Part shown: in pieces, positions 48,956-58,025 of the stretch
How the letters are laid out: every line of letters starts with the position of its first letter
How positions within the stretch are numbered: position 1 is the first letter of the stretch
Origin: Scytonema sp045865695
GTDB lineage: Bacteria; Cyanobacteriota; Cyanobacteriia; Cyanobacteriales; Nostocaceae
Length of the DNA: 64,000 nucleotides
Assembly: GCF_045865695.1 (NCBI RefSeq)
Contig: NZ_BAACAP010000246.1
Coordinates: 62,001-126,000, forward strand
Reading direction: 5' to 3'
Notes under the pieces: generated by a model
Databases searched by the model: none
The model's input: only the letters and a program-made list of their open reading frames with translations
Told to the model about the DNA's origin: nothing
Program-made: the position numbers and the translations under genes

Positions 48956-51900
48956 TTACGAATTATTCACTCCCTCCAATTCCTCATCCGTCAACTCATA
49001 CAACTCGCGTAACTTCTGCAACTTCTCCTCACTAGGTTGCCAAAAACCTCGCCCATTTGCTTCCAACATCCTTGCTACAATATTGCGGAACGCTTCGGGA
49101 TTTGCCTGACGCAACTTCTCTGCCATTTCCCCATCCAAAGCATAAGTATCAGCAGCTTGGTCATATACCCAACCATCGGTAAAATCCGCAGTACCGCCCC
49201 AACCAATCAACGCCGTCATGCGTTGGGAAATTTCATAAGCACCTCCCGAACCCTGACTCGCCATTGCTTCCGCCCATTTCGGATTCAGCAACTTAGTCCG
49301 ATACTCCATCCTCAACAAATCATCTAAATTCCGAGGTGTTGTATCCTTCGAGAAACTCTCCACAAAACTCGTTGTCACCTTCTTACCGCGCTGTTTTTCA
49401 GCAGCTTTCTTCAAACCCCCTGTATTGGCATAGTACTCCTGAATATCAGTCAAACCATATTCCACAGAATCAATTTCTTGAACAATGCGACTGGTACTTT
49501 GCAAAAGTTGAGTTAAAACCTCTGGTCTAGCCTGACCTTTATCCTGTCTTCCATAACTAAATACATTGCGACCCTTCCAAGTATCTCCCAACTCATCCCC
49601 AGATTCCCAATTACTATCAACCACTCGGTCATTCACCAATGAACCAAAATCACCCGCCGGGTTAGAAAATAACCTAGCCGATGTATTTTCCACCCCTTGC
49701 GCCTTCAACGCAAGAGCATGCTTTCTAATAAAATTTTGCTCCTCTGGTTCCTCAGCTTCAGCCGCCCGAAGAAACAAGTCGTCCAGCAATTCAATAATGT
49801 TGACAAAACTATCCCGAAAAATTCCCGATAAATTAGCCAAAACATCTATGCGGGGATGTCCTACCTCTGCCAAAGACTTTAACTCATACCTGACAATCCG
49901 CCCCGTACCCTCTTTCACGGGTTCCGCACCTACCAACTCCAAAAGAATCCCCAAAGACTCTCCCTTAGTCTTAATCGCATCCAAACCCCATAACATCACC
50001 GCCACAGTCTCCGGATACGCCCCATGTTCTTGCAAATGCTGAGCAATAATTTTTCGCCCAATTTCTCGTCCCCGTTCATATGCAGCAGGTGAAGGCATTC
50101 TGTAAGGATCTAAAGCATGAATATTCCTACCCGTTGGTAAAACACCAGCACCATCCCGCAACAAATCTCCACCAGGTGCAGGAGGAATATACTCCCCGTT
50201 CAACCCCCGCAACAAATTCGTCAACTCATCAGTGGTTTGACTCAATAACCCTCTAATCAACCCCTCTTCTTCTTCGCGACTCTGTAGTTCATTCCCAAAA
50301 TATGCTTCCAAGTAAGATCCTAACTCTTCCTCATCGGGTGCTTCTCCCAAAACATGCAACCCAGAAGAGAACAACCGATTCTCCAGAACCTGCAAATACT
50401 CATACAAATTTACAAGATAATCATTAAAAACGCGATCGCTAAACATCCGAACATTCTCGACACTAAAAGCGATTCCCAAACGCTTAGCATCCTCAAAAGG
50501 ACAATCCGCATCCAAACCCGTATCCAGAATCTTCTTACAAATTGCCTCCTTCAGCAAATAATTCTTCTTTGGATCTTCGCGATACTCCGCAATCAAATCC
50601 CGCAATCCCACCAACTCCTTATACAACCCCGCACGACCATAAGGAGGTACATTGTGAGAAATCAGCACCCCATAACCGCGACGCTTCGCCAAAATAGACT
50701 CCGAAGGATTGTTCGCCGCATATATATATAAATTCGGCAAATCTCCCAACAAAATATCAGACCAAGAATAACCCGTATTCCCCAAAGGAGAACCAGGCAA
50801 CCATTCTACAGTACCGTGCATACCAAAATGAACCACAGCATCAGCTTGAAACTCATTTTGCAACCATTTATAAAAAGCAGCATACTGGGGATGAGGCGTT
50901 AAATCTCGTTCAAACATCAACCGCATGGGGTCACCTTGTAATCCTAACGGTGGCTGTACGCCTATCCACACATTTCCCAGCCAAACACCACCAACGTGAA
51001 ATTCATCACCATAAGTTTTAATACCCGTTCCCGTCAGAGATTTCCATTGTTTCTCAATTCGTCTGGTGCGGAGATATCCCAGCCATTTTTCTAACTTCCT
51101 AACATTCACCGTCGCTGGCGTTTGTTCCTCACGCAAAGTCGCCAAGACGCCAAGAGAACTCTCTTCTTCCCTTTGCGCCTTTGCGTCTTTGCGCGAAACA
51201 AAATCTTCATCAGACTCTTTCACCAAGCGAATCAACTCTTCCCCATCTTCTGGTAAATCTCCAACAGTATAACCTTGTTCTTTCAGCGCATAAAGGAACT
51301 TCAAAAGACTGCGCGGTACATTCAACAATGCAGCTGTTCCCACAGCACCATAACCAGGAGGAAACCCATAGAGAATAATTGCAATCTTTCTTTCAGACAC
51401 TGGTTTTTGTCGGAGATTAATCCAGCTTTTCACTCTCCCGATAAGTCGCTGTACTCTTTCTGGAACTAAATAAATCTCTTCTCCTACCAATCCACCAAGG
51501 GGAACAGTATCAATTGCTCCATCTAATTCTGGTAGAGCGTATAAAACAACACTTTGCAATCCTCCAATACCTTGGCGCGTCCACGAGTGGATATCTTGAA
51601 TTAGTAGCGGTGCGGCGACAATATAAGGTACATTTTTGGCAGTAAGAATGCGTTTTGCTACATCCACTTGACGCCCAGCTTCCATAGAACCCGCAGGACC
51701 ACCAACTAGGGGAAAGCCAATGGTAGAAACGATCGCATCTACTTTAACAGCTTCTGGAGAAAGGGAGGGAGTTTCTATGTGTCCTTGTTGTCGTTGTTCG
51801 CTTTCGTAATCGGTTGTCATCCAATCCCGTACTGCGACGTGACCTTCTACACCATTAATAAAGATAGGTAAAGGTACTAAACCTGCTTCTTCAAAACGGC

Positions 51901-52717
51901 GGATGAGTTGAGGAATGTAAGGTTGTTTTGTGACAACGTGTTTGCGGTATAGGAGGATTGCGGCGATTGGGGACTGGCGATTGGGTACTGGGGACTGGGT
52001 ATGATTGATTTTTCCCAATCCCCAATCGCCTATCCCCAGTCCCCTTTTCTGATACCACTCCAAATACTGACGGGGTGATTCAAAATAACCGGGGTAGTCG
52101 GGATGTAACAGCCCCATATTTGGGGTTTCCACTGGTGCGGGAATATCCCCAACTTTCAAACCTAAATATTTTTCTGCTAATGTCCAAAATAAAGCAGCGA
52201 CGTTTTCCGATCCGCCTGCATTCCAATATCCGTATATAATAAGCCAGTTACGTAAATCTTGTACTTTCTGTACTGGTACAAATTTTAATAACTTTGGTCC
52301 TATTTTTAAAAAACTAATGTAACCTGCTAGCTTGTCTTCTTCTCGCCCATTACTAAATTTGTCCAGGATGAACTTTACTGGTTTGGGCATTCCTTTAGGC
52401 TTATCTCCAATGGCAAATGCACCAAGTTTGGTTAGACTCATTAATTCTAATGCTGATTCAAATACCAGGCGGATGGGGATACCAGAGATGCGATCGCGCA
52501 ACCACAATACTTGGTCATAATCGAACAGCAAACTCCCAAAAAACACATCAGCATCTTTTAAGGCTGCTTCTACCTCAGTACGCTTTGTGGTGATATCGCG
52601 ATCGCTAAATACCCGAATATCCAACTCATCTACGTGAGAGGTAGCCAAAAAAGCTGCCTTGCGGTACAAGTCAGCGTTGAACGATTCAAACCCAGCAACC
52701 AGGACAATCCGTTTCAT
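48956..52717 (-). CDS. bchH: Magnesium chelatase H subunit-like protein (BchH/CobN family)
   Basis: 1253 residues from an ATG at 52717. It begins with the DUF3479 domain of BchH/ChlH-type subunits (KRIVLVAGFESFNADLYRKAA), followed by the long CobN/Mg-chelatase region with HFGMHGTVEWLPGSPLGNTG and YAANNPSESILAKRRGYG. These large subunits bind the porphyrin while ATP-driven partners insert the metal. It differs from the longer ChlH of chlorophyll synthesis and may be a second, BchH-type paralog; CobN is an alternative. Two repeat-derived inserts are read in frame: a heptamer repeat near residues 226-250 and a RKDAKAQRE-type element near 505-528. Confidence 0.8.
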   Translation of the reverse strand: MKRIVLVAGFESFNADLYRKAAFLATSHVDELDIRVFSDRDITTKRTEVEAALKDADVFFGSLLFDYDQVLWLRDRISGIPIRLVFESALELMSLTKLGAFAIGDKPKGMPKPVKFILDKFSNGREEDKLAGYISFLKIGPKLLKFVPVQKVQDLRNWLIIYGYWNAGGSENVAALFWTLAEKYLGLKVGDIPAPVETPNMGLLHPDYPGYFESPRQYLEWYQKRGLGIGDWGLGKINHTQSPVPNRQSPIAAILLYRKHVVTKQPYIPQLIRRFEEAGLVPLPIFINGVEGHVAVRDWMTTDYESEQRQQGHIETPSLSPEAVKVDAIVSTIGFPLVGGPAGSMEAGRQVDVAKRILTAKNVPYIVAAPLLIQDIHSWTRQGIGGLQSVVLYALPELDGAIDTVPLGGLVGEEIYLVPERVQRLIGRVKSWINLRQKPVSERKIAIILYGFPPGYGAVGTAALLNVPRSLLKFLYALKEQGYTVGDLPEDGEELIRLVKESDEDFVSRKDAKAQREEESSLGVLATLREEQTPATVNVRKLEKWLGYLRTRRIEKQWKSLTGTGIKTYGDEFHVGGVWLGNVWIGVQPPLGLQGDPMRLMFERDLTPHPQYAAFYKWLQNEFQADAVVHFGMHGTVEWLPGSPLGNTGYSWSDILLGDLPNLYIYAANNPSESILAKRRGYGVLISHNVPPYGRAGLYKELVGLRDLIAEYREDPKKNYLLKEAICKKILDTGLDADCPFEDAKRLGIAFSVENVRMFSDRVFNDYLVNLYEYLQVLENRLFSSGLHVLGEAPDEEELGSYLEAYFGNELQSREEEEGLIRGLLSQTTDELTNLLRGLNGEYIPPAPGGDLLRDGAGVLPTGRNIHALDPYRMPSPAAYERGREIGRKIIAQHLQEHGAYPETVAVMLWGLDAIKTKGESLGILLELVGAEPVKEGTGRIVRYELKSLAEVGHPRIDVLANLSGIFRDSFVNIIELLDDLFLRAAEAEEPEEQNFIRKHALALKAQGVENTSARLFSNPAGDFGSLVNDRVVDSNWESGDELGDTWKGRNVFSYGRQDKGQARPEVLTQLLQSTSRIVQEIDSVEYGLTDIQEYYANTGGLKKAAEKQRGKKVTTSFVESFSKDTTPRNLDDLLRMEYRTKLLNPKWAEAMASQGSGGAYEISQRMTALIGWGGTADFTDGWVYDQAADTYALDGEMAEKLRQANPEAFRNIVARMLEANGRGFWQPSEEKLQKLRELYELTDEELEGVNNS
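51120..51200. repeat. RKDAKAQR-type repeat inside the chelatase gene
   Basis: CGCCAAGACGCCAAGA and TTTGCGCCTTTGCGTCTTTGCGCG, a well-known dispersed repeat (GCAAAGACGCAAAG family), read in frame as SRKDAKAQREEE. Confidence 0.75.
51960..52045. repeat. CCCCAAT/CCCCAGT heptamer repeats inside the chelatase gene
   Basis: Two facing runs of GGGGACTGG, GGCGATTGGG and CCCAATCCCCAATCGCC units are translated as a Gly/Asp/Trp- then Pro/Ser-rich insert. Confidence 0.75.
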
Positions 52718-52738
52718 ACCTGAGATTCACAGCTTTTC

Positions 52739-53029
52739 TTAGTGTTCTCTTTCTATTTTAGATCTATTAACAATATCTTGAATTATTTCATATTTTGAGC
52801 GTCTTTCAATTTCTTCCAGTGTATCTAAAACTTCTAAAATCCTTTCTCTATAATCCACAAAATCATCTATCAAAGGTACAAAAATTCCCATTTTTTTATC
52901 TTCTTTACTGTATATCCAAGCAGATATACCCTCTGCTTCTTTTATTTTATTCCATCCAGATTTTTCTAAATATATAACTATTTGATTTGGAGATATATAC
53001 TTTTCATAAGAGTACATTAAACTACGCAT
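52739..53029 (-). CDS. Hypothetical protein adjacent to a DUF4365 gene
   Basis: 96 residues from an ATG at 53029, preceded by AGGTG; a GTG three codons upstream is possible. YISPNQIVIYLEKSGWNKIKE and AWIYSKEDKKMGIFVPLI suggest a small alpha/beta domain, followed by a charged helix. It starts 18 bp after the stop of the DUF4365 gene, so they form a two-gene unit. I do not recognise a family. It could regulate or inhibit its putative nuclease partner. Confidence 0.6.
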   Translation of the reverse strand: MRSLMYSYEKYISPNQIVIYLEKSGWNKIKEAEGISAWIYSKEDKKMGIFVPLIDDFVDYRERILEVLDTLEEIERRSKYEIIQDIVNRSKIEREH

Positions 53030-53046
53030 TGTCTTCACCTAACTTA

Positions 53047-53571
53047 CTAAATTAAATCTTCTAAATCTAACAATCTCATTTTTCTTTTGGCTTCATTTTC
53101 TATTTGGTTTTTTAAAACTTGAGATGTCAATACATTGTCTTTTTGAATTTCAATAGTGATGGTTTCATTATTAGTGGTATCTTGTCTTCCCTTCAAAGAT
53201 ATCCAATAGGCACAACTTTTAACCAATGTTTCATTCTGTACAATATTTATAACATTTGACATATCTTTAGGAACTACCACTATGATTAATATTTGAGAGA
53301 CAGCAGATTTACCTATTAACCTCCTATAATTGTTGACTGGTAAAGGATATTTAATAAATGTCTCTTTAATTATATCTTTCGCTGTGCATTTAACTTGTGC
53401 ATCGATACTGGGCGAGAATATCTCTTCTATTATACCAGGTGCTCTGATAGTTATGTCTATGCCTGCATTATCTAGTGCTCTACTTGCATTAGTTACAATA
53501 AAACCGCTGACAGAAGCAAGCAATTTTACATAAGCATGGCTGAATTCTTCTTTTTTTGTGTTGTCGTCCAT
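53047..53571 (-). CDS. DUF4365-domain protein (putative PD-(D/E)XK-like nuclease)
   Basis: 174 residues from an ATG at 53571. The core is KEEFSHAYVKLLASVSGFIV, NAGIDITIRAP and SIDAQVKCTA, in which Asp and Gln-x-Lys fall where PD-(D/E)XK nucleases place their catalytic residues. The domain is widespread and often found in defence contexts. Activity here is inferred. Operon partner at 52739. Confidence 0.7.
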   Translation of the reverse strand: MDDNTKKEEFSHAYVKLLASVSGFIVTNASRALDNAGIDITIRAPGIIEEIFSPSIDAQVKCTAKDIIKETFIKYPLPVNNYRRLIGKSAVSQILIIVVVPKDMSNVINIVQNETLVKSCAYWISLKGRQDTTNNETITIEIQKDNVLTSQVLKNQIENEAKRKMRLLDLEDLI

Positions 53572-53650
53572 TTAATTTAGCTAGTTTATGGTCACTGATT
53601 AGTTAAGAAATAATTAATTACATAGAATCATTAGGGGTTGTAAAAAACTC

Positions 53651-54277
53651 TCACATTGTCTTAAGTATCTCTACTGTACCTTCAGCAATTAACTGAACAG
53701 CGATTGCCAAAATTAAAAACCCCAGTATCCGATTCAATGCTCCCATACCAGTTGACCCTAATTTTTCAATTAATGGTTCCCCTAAAGCAAGACATAGGTA
53801 AAGTAAGATTCCCAGTAGAGCTATTCCAATTAAACAACCCAAATAATCAACCCACTGACTAGCTCTAGTTGAAAATCCAATCACAACTCCAATTGCTCCC
53901 GGACCACCAACCATCGGTACAGCCATTGGTGTAAAAGATATATCTTCTTTATCTATTGCCTCTTGATGTTCTTGACTAGTTAGTCGCTGACGTGCAGTTA
54001 CCATCTCCCAAGCAGTATGAGCAACAATTAAACCCCCTGCAATCCTTAAGACGCCTAATGAAATGCCAAAGAAATTGAGAATTAGCTTACCTGCAAGTAA
54101 AAAAGTAGCCAATACCAAAATGACATTCAATGTAGTCTTTTTCGCTTGTCGAAGACGGTAATTTGGAGTATCCGCAGCCGTTAGACTGTAAAAGATTGGT
54201 ACTGCACCTATAGGATTAGCGATTGGAAAAAGTGCAGCCAATGTTCCAACAGTGTAGGAAATGAGATTTTGCCACAT
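53651..54277 (-). CDS. MarC family integral membrane protein
   Basis: 208 residues from an ATG at 54277. Six hydrophobic segments and the family phrases ALFPIANPIGAVPIF (about 15-29), FFGISLGVLRIAGGLIV (about 70-86) and MAVPMVGGPGAIGVVI (about 117-132). A MarC/UPF0056 inner-membrane protein of unknown transport function. Confidence 0.85.
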   Translation of the reverse strand: MWQNLISYTVGTLAALFPIANPIGAVPIFYSLTAADTPNYRLRQAKKTTLNVILVLATFLLAGKLILNFFGISLGVLRIAGGLIVAHTAWEMVTARQRLTSQEHQEAIDKEDISFTPMAVPMVGGPGAIGVVIGFSTRASQWVDYLGCLIGIALLGILLYLCLALGEPLIEKLGSTGMGALNRILGFLILAIAVQLIAEGTVEILKTM

Positions 54278-54400
54278 ATCTATAATGATAAAAATGAAAT
54301 GAACTGTTGAAGTAATGATTTAAAGTACAGTTTTTGAATTTGTTGTTTTTCTAAAAAAATTAAGTTTTTCAGCTTATTTCTCTCGAATAAATACATAAAA

Positions 54401-54928
54401 TTAATTATCTATTAAACGAGCAGATATTTCTGATAACTTACTTTCTATCAGTTGTAACTGTTCTTGATGTGCTTTCAGCATTTGTGTAATCGCGACAATT
54501 TCCTCTTCCCGTAAAAGGTTCATTTTGTCATGTAGCAATTCAATTTCTAATTCTGCTTTTTGATTGACTTCATAGTCATATTTCGCATCCTGGCGATCGA
54601 TATTCGCTTGACGATTCTGACTCATCATAATGATAGGTGCAGTGTAAGCTGCCTGAAAAGATAACATTAGATTGAGTAAGATAAATGGATAAGGGTCCCA
54701 ATGCTTGACGTAAGCTGTGATGTTAAGAATAATCCAAAGTATGAGCAAAGCACTTTGAATGATAATAAATCGCCAAGAACCGACAGTATCAGCGACTATA
54801 TCAGCCAATCTGTCACCTAGAGAGGTCTGAGACTTAGGTGGGTTTTGTGCGGGTTTGCGATCGCGCAAACGCTGTAGTAGTCTATACTCTTCTACACTAA
54901 CACGGGCGTTTAAAGGTCTTTTTTGCAT
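54401..54928 (-). CDS. DUF1003 membrane protein
   Basis: 175 residues from an ATG at 54928. Two membrane segments (about 55-75 and 82-105, with WDPYPFILLNLMLSFQAAYTAP) followed by MMSQNRQANIDRQDAKYDYE and a C-terminal coiled coil, the standard DUF1003 layout. Function unknown. Confidence 0.85.
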   Translation of the reverse strand: MQKRPLNARVSVEEYRLLQRLRDRKPAQNPPKSQTSLGDRLADIVADTVGSWRFIIIQSALLILWIILNITAYVKHWDPYPFILLNLMLSFQAAYTAPIIMMSQNRQANIDRQDAKYDYEVNQKAELEIELLHDKMNLLREEEIVAITQMLKAHQEQLQLIESKLSEISARLIDN

Positions 54929-55216
54929 ATTTCTATAGATAGTTGTGCTTTCCAGTCGTTAGTTTACCAAAATATATTAGTATTTTACTGTGACTGATTA
55001 CTGTTTCAATCTTTGTTTTCTCTTCACAGTTTAAATTAAGTAAATTTCTCCTAGTTTTTCTATAAAAAATGAGTCATTATCCAAAAAGACAAGGCGGTAA
55101 TAAATCTCAACAATGTCCGTAAAATCATTTTTGGATTGGTGCTCAACATCACTTAATTTGATAACTACAATTGTAATCCTAAAGAGAAAGTCACCTAATT
55201 ATCTGAGGTACAGAAA

Positions 55217-55723
55217 ATGAAATTCGCAATTGATATTGGACATAATTGCCCTCCTGATACAGGAGCAAGAGGAATAAAAATTGAGGATAAACTCACTTTA
55301 GATGTAGGTACTAAAGTTATATCTAAGTTAAAAGAATTAGGGCATGAAGTGGTATCATGTAAACCATCGCAAGCTGATACAGTCAGAGAATCACTTGCTA
55401 AAAGATGCCAAACAGCAAATAATGCTCAAGTTGATATATTTGTTTCTATTCATTTCAATGCCTTTAACGGACAAGCTCATGGAACTGAAGTCTTTGCAAT
55501 GAGTGAAGGAGGTAGAAAGATTGCCCAGTCCGTATTAAATGAAATTGTCAAACTAGGATTTGTAAATCGTGGTGTTAAAGATGGTGGTCATTTGTATGTT
55601 ATTAAACATACCAATATGCCAGCCATTTTGGTAGAGTGCTGTTTTGTAGATTCGCAAAAAGATATGAATTTACTAAATGTAGAGACAATGTCCAATGCGA
55701 TCGTTAAGGGGATAACGGATTAG
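55217..55723 (+). CDS. N-acetylmuramoyl-L-alanine amidase (amidase_3 family)
   Basis: 168 residues from an ATG at 55217. Zinc ligands and catalytic residues: IDIGHN (His near residue 8), a Glu in the KIEDKLTLDVG region, SIHFNAF (His about 75) and the catalytic Glu in ILVECCFVD (about 137). It cuts the amide bond between muramic acid and the peptide in peptidoglycan. No signal peptide and no binding domain are present, and the short form resembles prophage or cytoplasmic-side amidases. Confidence 0.85.
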   Translation: MKFAIDIGHNCPPDTGARGIKIEDKLTLDVGTKVISKLKELGHEVVSCKPSQADTVRESLAKRCQTANNAQVDIFVSIHFNAFNGQAHGTEVFAMSEGGRKIAQSVLNEIVKLGFVNRGVKDGGHLYVIKHTNMPAILVECCFVDSQKDMNLLNVETMSNAIVKGITD

Positions 55724-55744
55724 TTAGTTGTTAATTGTTAGTTG

Positions 55745-57502
55745 TTAGTGCTTAGTAGAAAATAACCTTTTTGCAAGAGGTCTAGTCCAGCAATCCTTTT
55801 TGATGCGGTGCCGACGTTTGAGCCTAAAGGTGAGAAATCCCAAACCAAGCAACACCATAGTAGGTAATATAGAAGGCTCAGGTACAAGTATGGGAGGACG
55901 ACGAAGCTGTGTAGCACGCTCGTAGTCATATGCATAGCTAATAATTTCTGCTTCACCAAAGTAGTTGCCCAAAAACTCCAAAGACATGGGAATTCCTTGA
56001 GATGAGAATCCCATTGGGACTGTAATAGCTGGTAAACCGAGGATGTTTGCCTCGAACCGTGCAGGAAGACTACCGTAGACCTTGTACACTTCGTCTCCTG
56101 CGTCTCCCTGTGATGGCGCAAGGTAGTTGAGCGTTGGAAAGACAAAGGCATCAATGCTGTTCGCTGCCATAAAGTCTTCATACTGTTCTGTCCGGAGTTT
56201 GGCGAGAGCTTGCAGTGCTTGGGCTACTTCTGGAAGCTCCTCCCACGGCTTGGCAACTCCCGCAGCGATGATTTCGGCAATATCCTTGACGTAGGAGTAG
56301 TTTAAGTTATCCTCTGGGATAATATTGAGCAAGTCAACGAATGATTTAATTTCGTCGTTGTTGTACTCCTTGATGAGTTGTTCGTAATAGTATGCCAGAC
56401 TCCGATCTACCCAGTTGTCGGAGCTGGGGTAACCTTCCGGACTATTATCAATAAACCAGGTTTTGTGAGCGGGAATGTCAACTTCAACTAGCTTTGCTCC
56501 TTGCGCTTCTAATGCTATCTTGGCTTGCTCGAACGCTGCGGCGACCTGCGGATCTATGGGAAAGCTTTCCCCCTTTTCGGGATCGCCCTTACCAATGTAA
56601 GGTCGGGGTAAACCCAGTGTCTTACCTTGGAGTGAAGTGTCGTCAAGGAAATTAATGTAAGAATTAGGACGGATTTTGTCCGGGATGTAAAGATTCCAGA
56701 TGTTGTTTGGGTCGTAGTCAACCAGCGTATCCATCGCAATGGCAACATCTGCAACCGTTCTAGCCATCGGACCAATTACGTCCCGCTCGGGCGCTAGGGG
56801 CCAGGTACCATCGACAGAGATTAGACCAGCACTGGGTTTAAGACCGACCAGAGCGTTGTGGGTGCTGGGTACGCGGATCGAGCCGCCAGTCTCGCCACCC
56901 ATAGCAAGCATCGTCAGGTTAGCTGCTACCGATACTGCCGATCCACTGCTGGAACCACCAGGCGTGCGGTCTGGCGCATAAGGGTTGATAACTTGTCCGT
57001 ATGCCTCGCTCACCCCATCGTAAGAAAAAGCCCAAGTACTCATGTTCGCCTTACCTAGGATGACTGCTCCGGCTTCCTGAAGTTTCTTGACGGCGAAAGC
57101 GTCCTGTGTCGCGATGAGCGACTTGAAAACCGTAACACCGTTAGTTGTTGGCAAACCCTCAACATTGTACGAGTCCTTCACTACTACTGGTATACCGTGT
57201 AGTGGACCGAGAATAGTACCTCGATTGCGTAGCGCATCTAGCTGGTTCGCTTCCTGTAGCGCGTTTGGATTGAGGAAACCAATGGAATTTAGCTTTGCTC
57301 CTGCTTGGTCGTATGTAGCAATTTGGTCAAGGTACATTTGTGTGAGTTCTTGACTTGTTAAAGTACCTGCCTCAAATGCTGCATTAACATCAAGAATGGT
57401 CGCTTCCTCTAGCTTGAAAGTTGATGCCAGTACTGCTGTAGGAAAAATCCCTAGCATTACAACTTGAGCTGCTAGAAGAGGTGATTGTTTTAGAAGTCTC
57501 AT
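55745..57502 (-). CDS. Exported amidase (amidase signature family) with PEP-CTERM-like tail
   Basis: 585 residues from an ATG at 57502. Signal peptide (about 8-28, ending AVLAS). The amidase signature triad is Lys in VVVKDSYNV, the cis-Ser in PGGSSSGSAVSVAANL and the nucleophile Ser in GGETGGSIRVPS. The C-terminus has VPEPSILPTMVLLGLGFLTF followed by Arg/Lys, a PEP-CTERM-type sorting signal. Envelope location expected. It hydrolyses a C-N amide bond; substrate unknown. Confidence 0.85.
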   Translation of the reverse strand: MRLLKQSPLLAAQVVMLGIFPTAVLASTFKLEEATILDVNAAFEAGTLTSQELTQMYLDQIATYDQAGAKLNSIGFLNPNALQEANQLDALRNRGTILGPLHGIPVVVKDSYNVEGLPTTNGVTVFKSLIATQDAFAVKKLQEAGAVILGKANMSTWAFSYDGVSEAYGQVINPYAPDRTPGGSSSGSAVSVAANLTMLAMGGETGGSIRVPSTHNALVGLKPSAGLISVDGTWPLAPERDVIGPMARTVADVAIAMDTLVDYDPNNIWNLYIPDKIRPNSYINFLDDTSLQGKTLGLPRPYIGKGDPEKGESFPIDPQVAAAFEQAKIALEAQGAKLVEVDIPAHKTWFIDNSPEGYPSSDNWVDRSLAYYYEQLIKEYNNDEIKSFVDLLNIIPEDNLNYSYVKDIAEIIAAGVAKPWEELPEVAQALQALAKLRTEQYEDFMAANSIDAFVFPTLNYLAPSQGDAGDEVYKVYGSLPARFEANILGLPAITVPMGFSSQGIPMSLEFLGNYFGEAEIISYAYDYERATQLRRPPILVPEPSILPTMVLLGLGFLTFRLKRRHRIKKDCWTRPLAKRLFSTKH

Positions 57503-57558
57503 CGATGGGTTATACCTCGTTGCTGATATCTAAAATAATGCATTACGAACAAAACTCA

Positions 57559-57810
57559 TTAAAATTTTTCCGGTACAAACATGACGAAAAATAGATAGAT
57601 AGAAAGCCCTACCGTTACCAGCCCTAACAGACCCAAAGCCCAAGCTTGACTTTGGGAAAACGTTCGATCGCTAGCAGCATAAACCATAGGTGCAAGCACA
57701 AGGTTAAAGCACATCGCCAGAAATAGATACAATGGCAGCTTTTGCTTCCGCCATTCAGACCAAATTTCAGTTACTGTTTCTATTGGCTGAGCTTTTTGAA
57801 TGAGTTTCAT
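57559..57810 (-). CDS. kdpF: KdpF-like small membrane protein (orphan)
   Basis: 83 residues from an ATG at 57810. Two hydrophobic segments: LPLYLFLAMCFNLVLAPMVYA and ALGLLGLVTVGLSIYLFFVM, ending FVPEKF. The C-terminal segment resembles KdpF, the small subunit of the Kdp potassium ATPase; cyanobacterial versions have an added N-terminal segment. No kdpA, kdpB or kdpC is in the window. The repeat GGCGGGCAAGATGCCCGC lies just upstream. Confidence 0.55.
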   Translation of the reverse strand: MKLIQKAQPIETVTEIWSEWRKQKLPLYLFLAMCFNLVLAPMVYAASDRTFSQSQAWALGLLGLVTVGLSIYLFFVMFVPEKF

Positions 57811-57837
57811 AGTATTTGGTTAGCGATCGTTCTTATG

Positions 57838-57970
57838 TAGTGGCGGGCAAGATGCCCGCACCACAAGATATAGCAATCTTAAATCATTTGTAAACAATTT
57901 TAGGTACTGTAGGTAGGGCTATGCCGCACAAAAGACTTGGTGGTGGGCTGTCTTCCCTACCTACGTGTAT
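57838..57970. repeat. GGCGGGC palindrome and GGTAGGG repeat
   Basis: GTGGCGGGCAAGATGCCCGCACCAC (palindrome, relative at about 8351) followed by GGTAGGGCTATGCCGCAC..TTCCCTACC, a relative of the block at 38208-38258. Confidence 0.65.
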
Positions 57971-58025
57971 TTTATAAATCAAATAGGATTGCTATATGTT
58001 GGAATATTGTTTGATTTAGAAGCCG

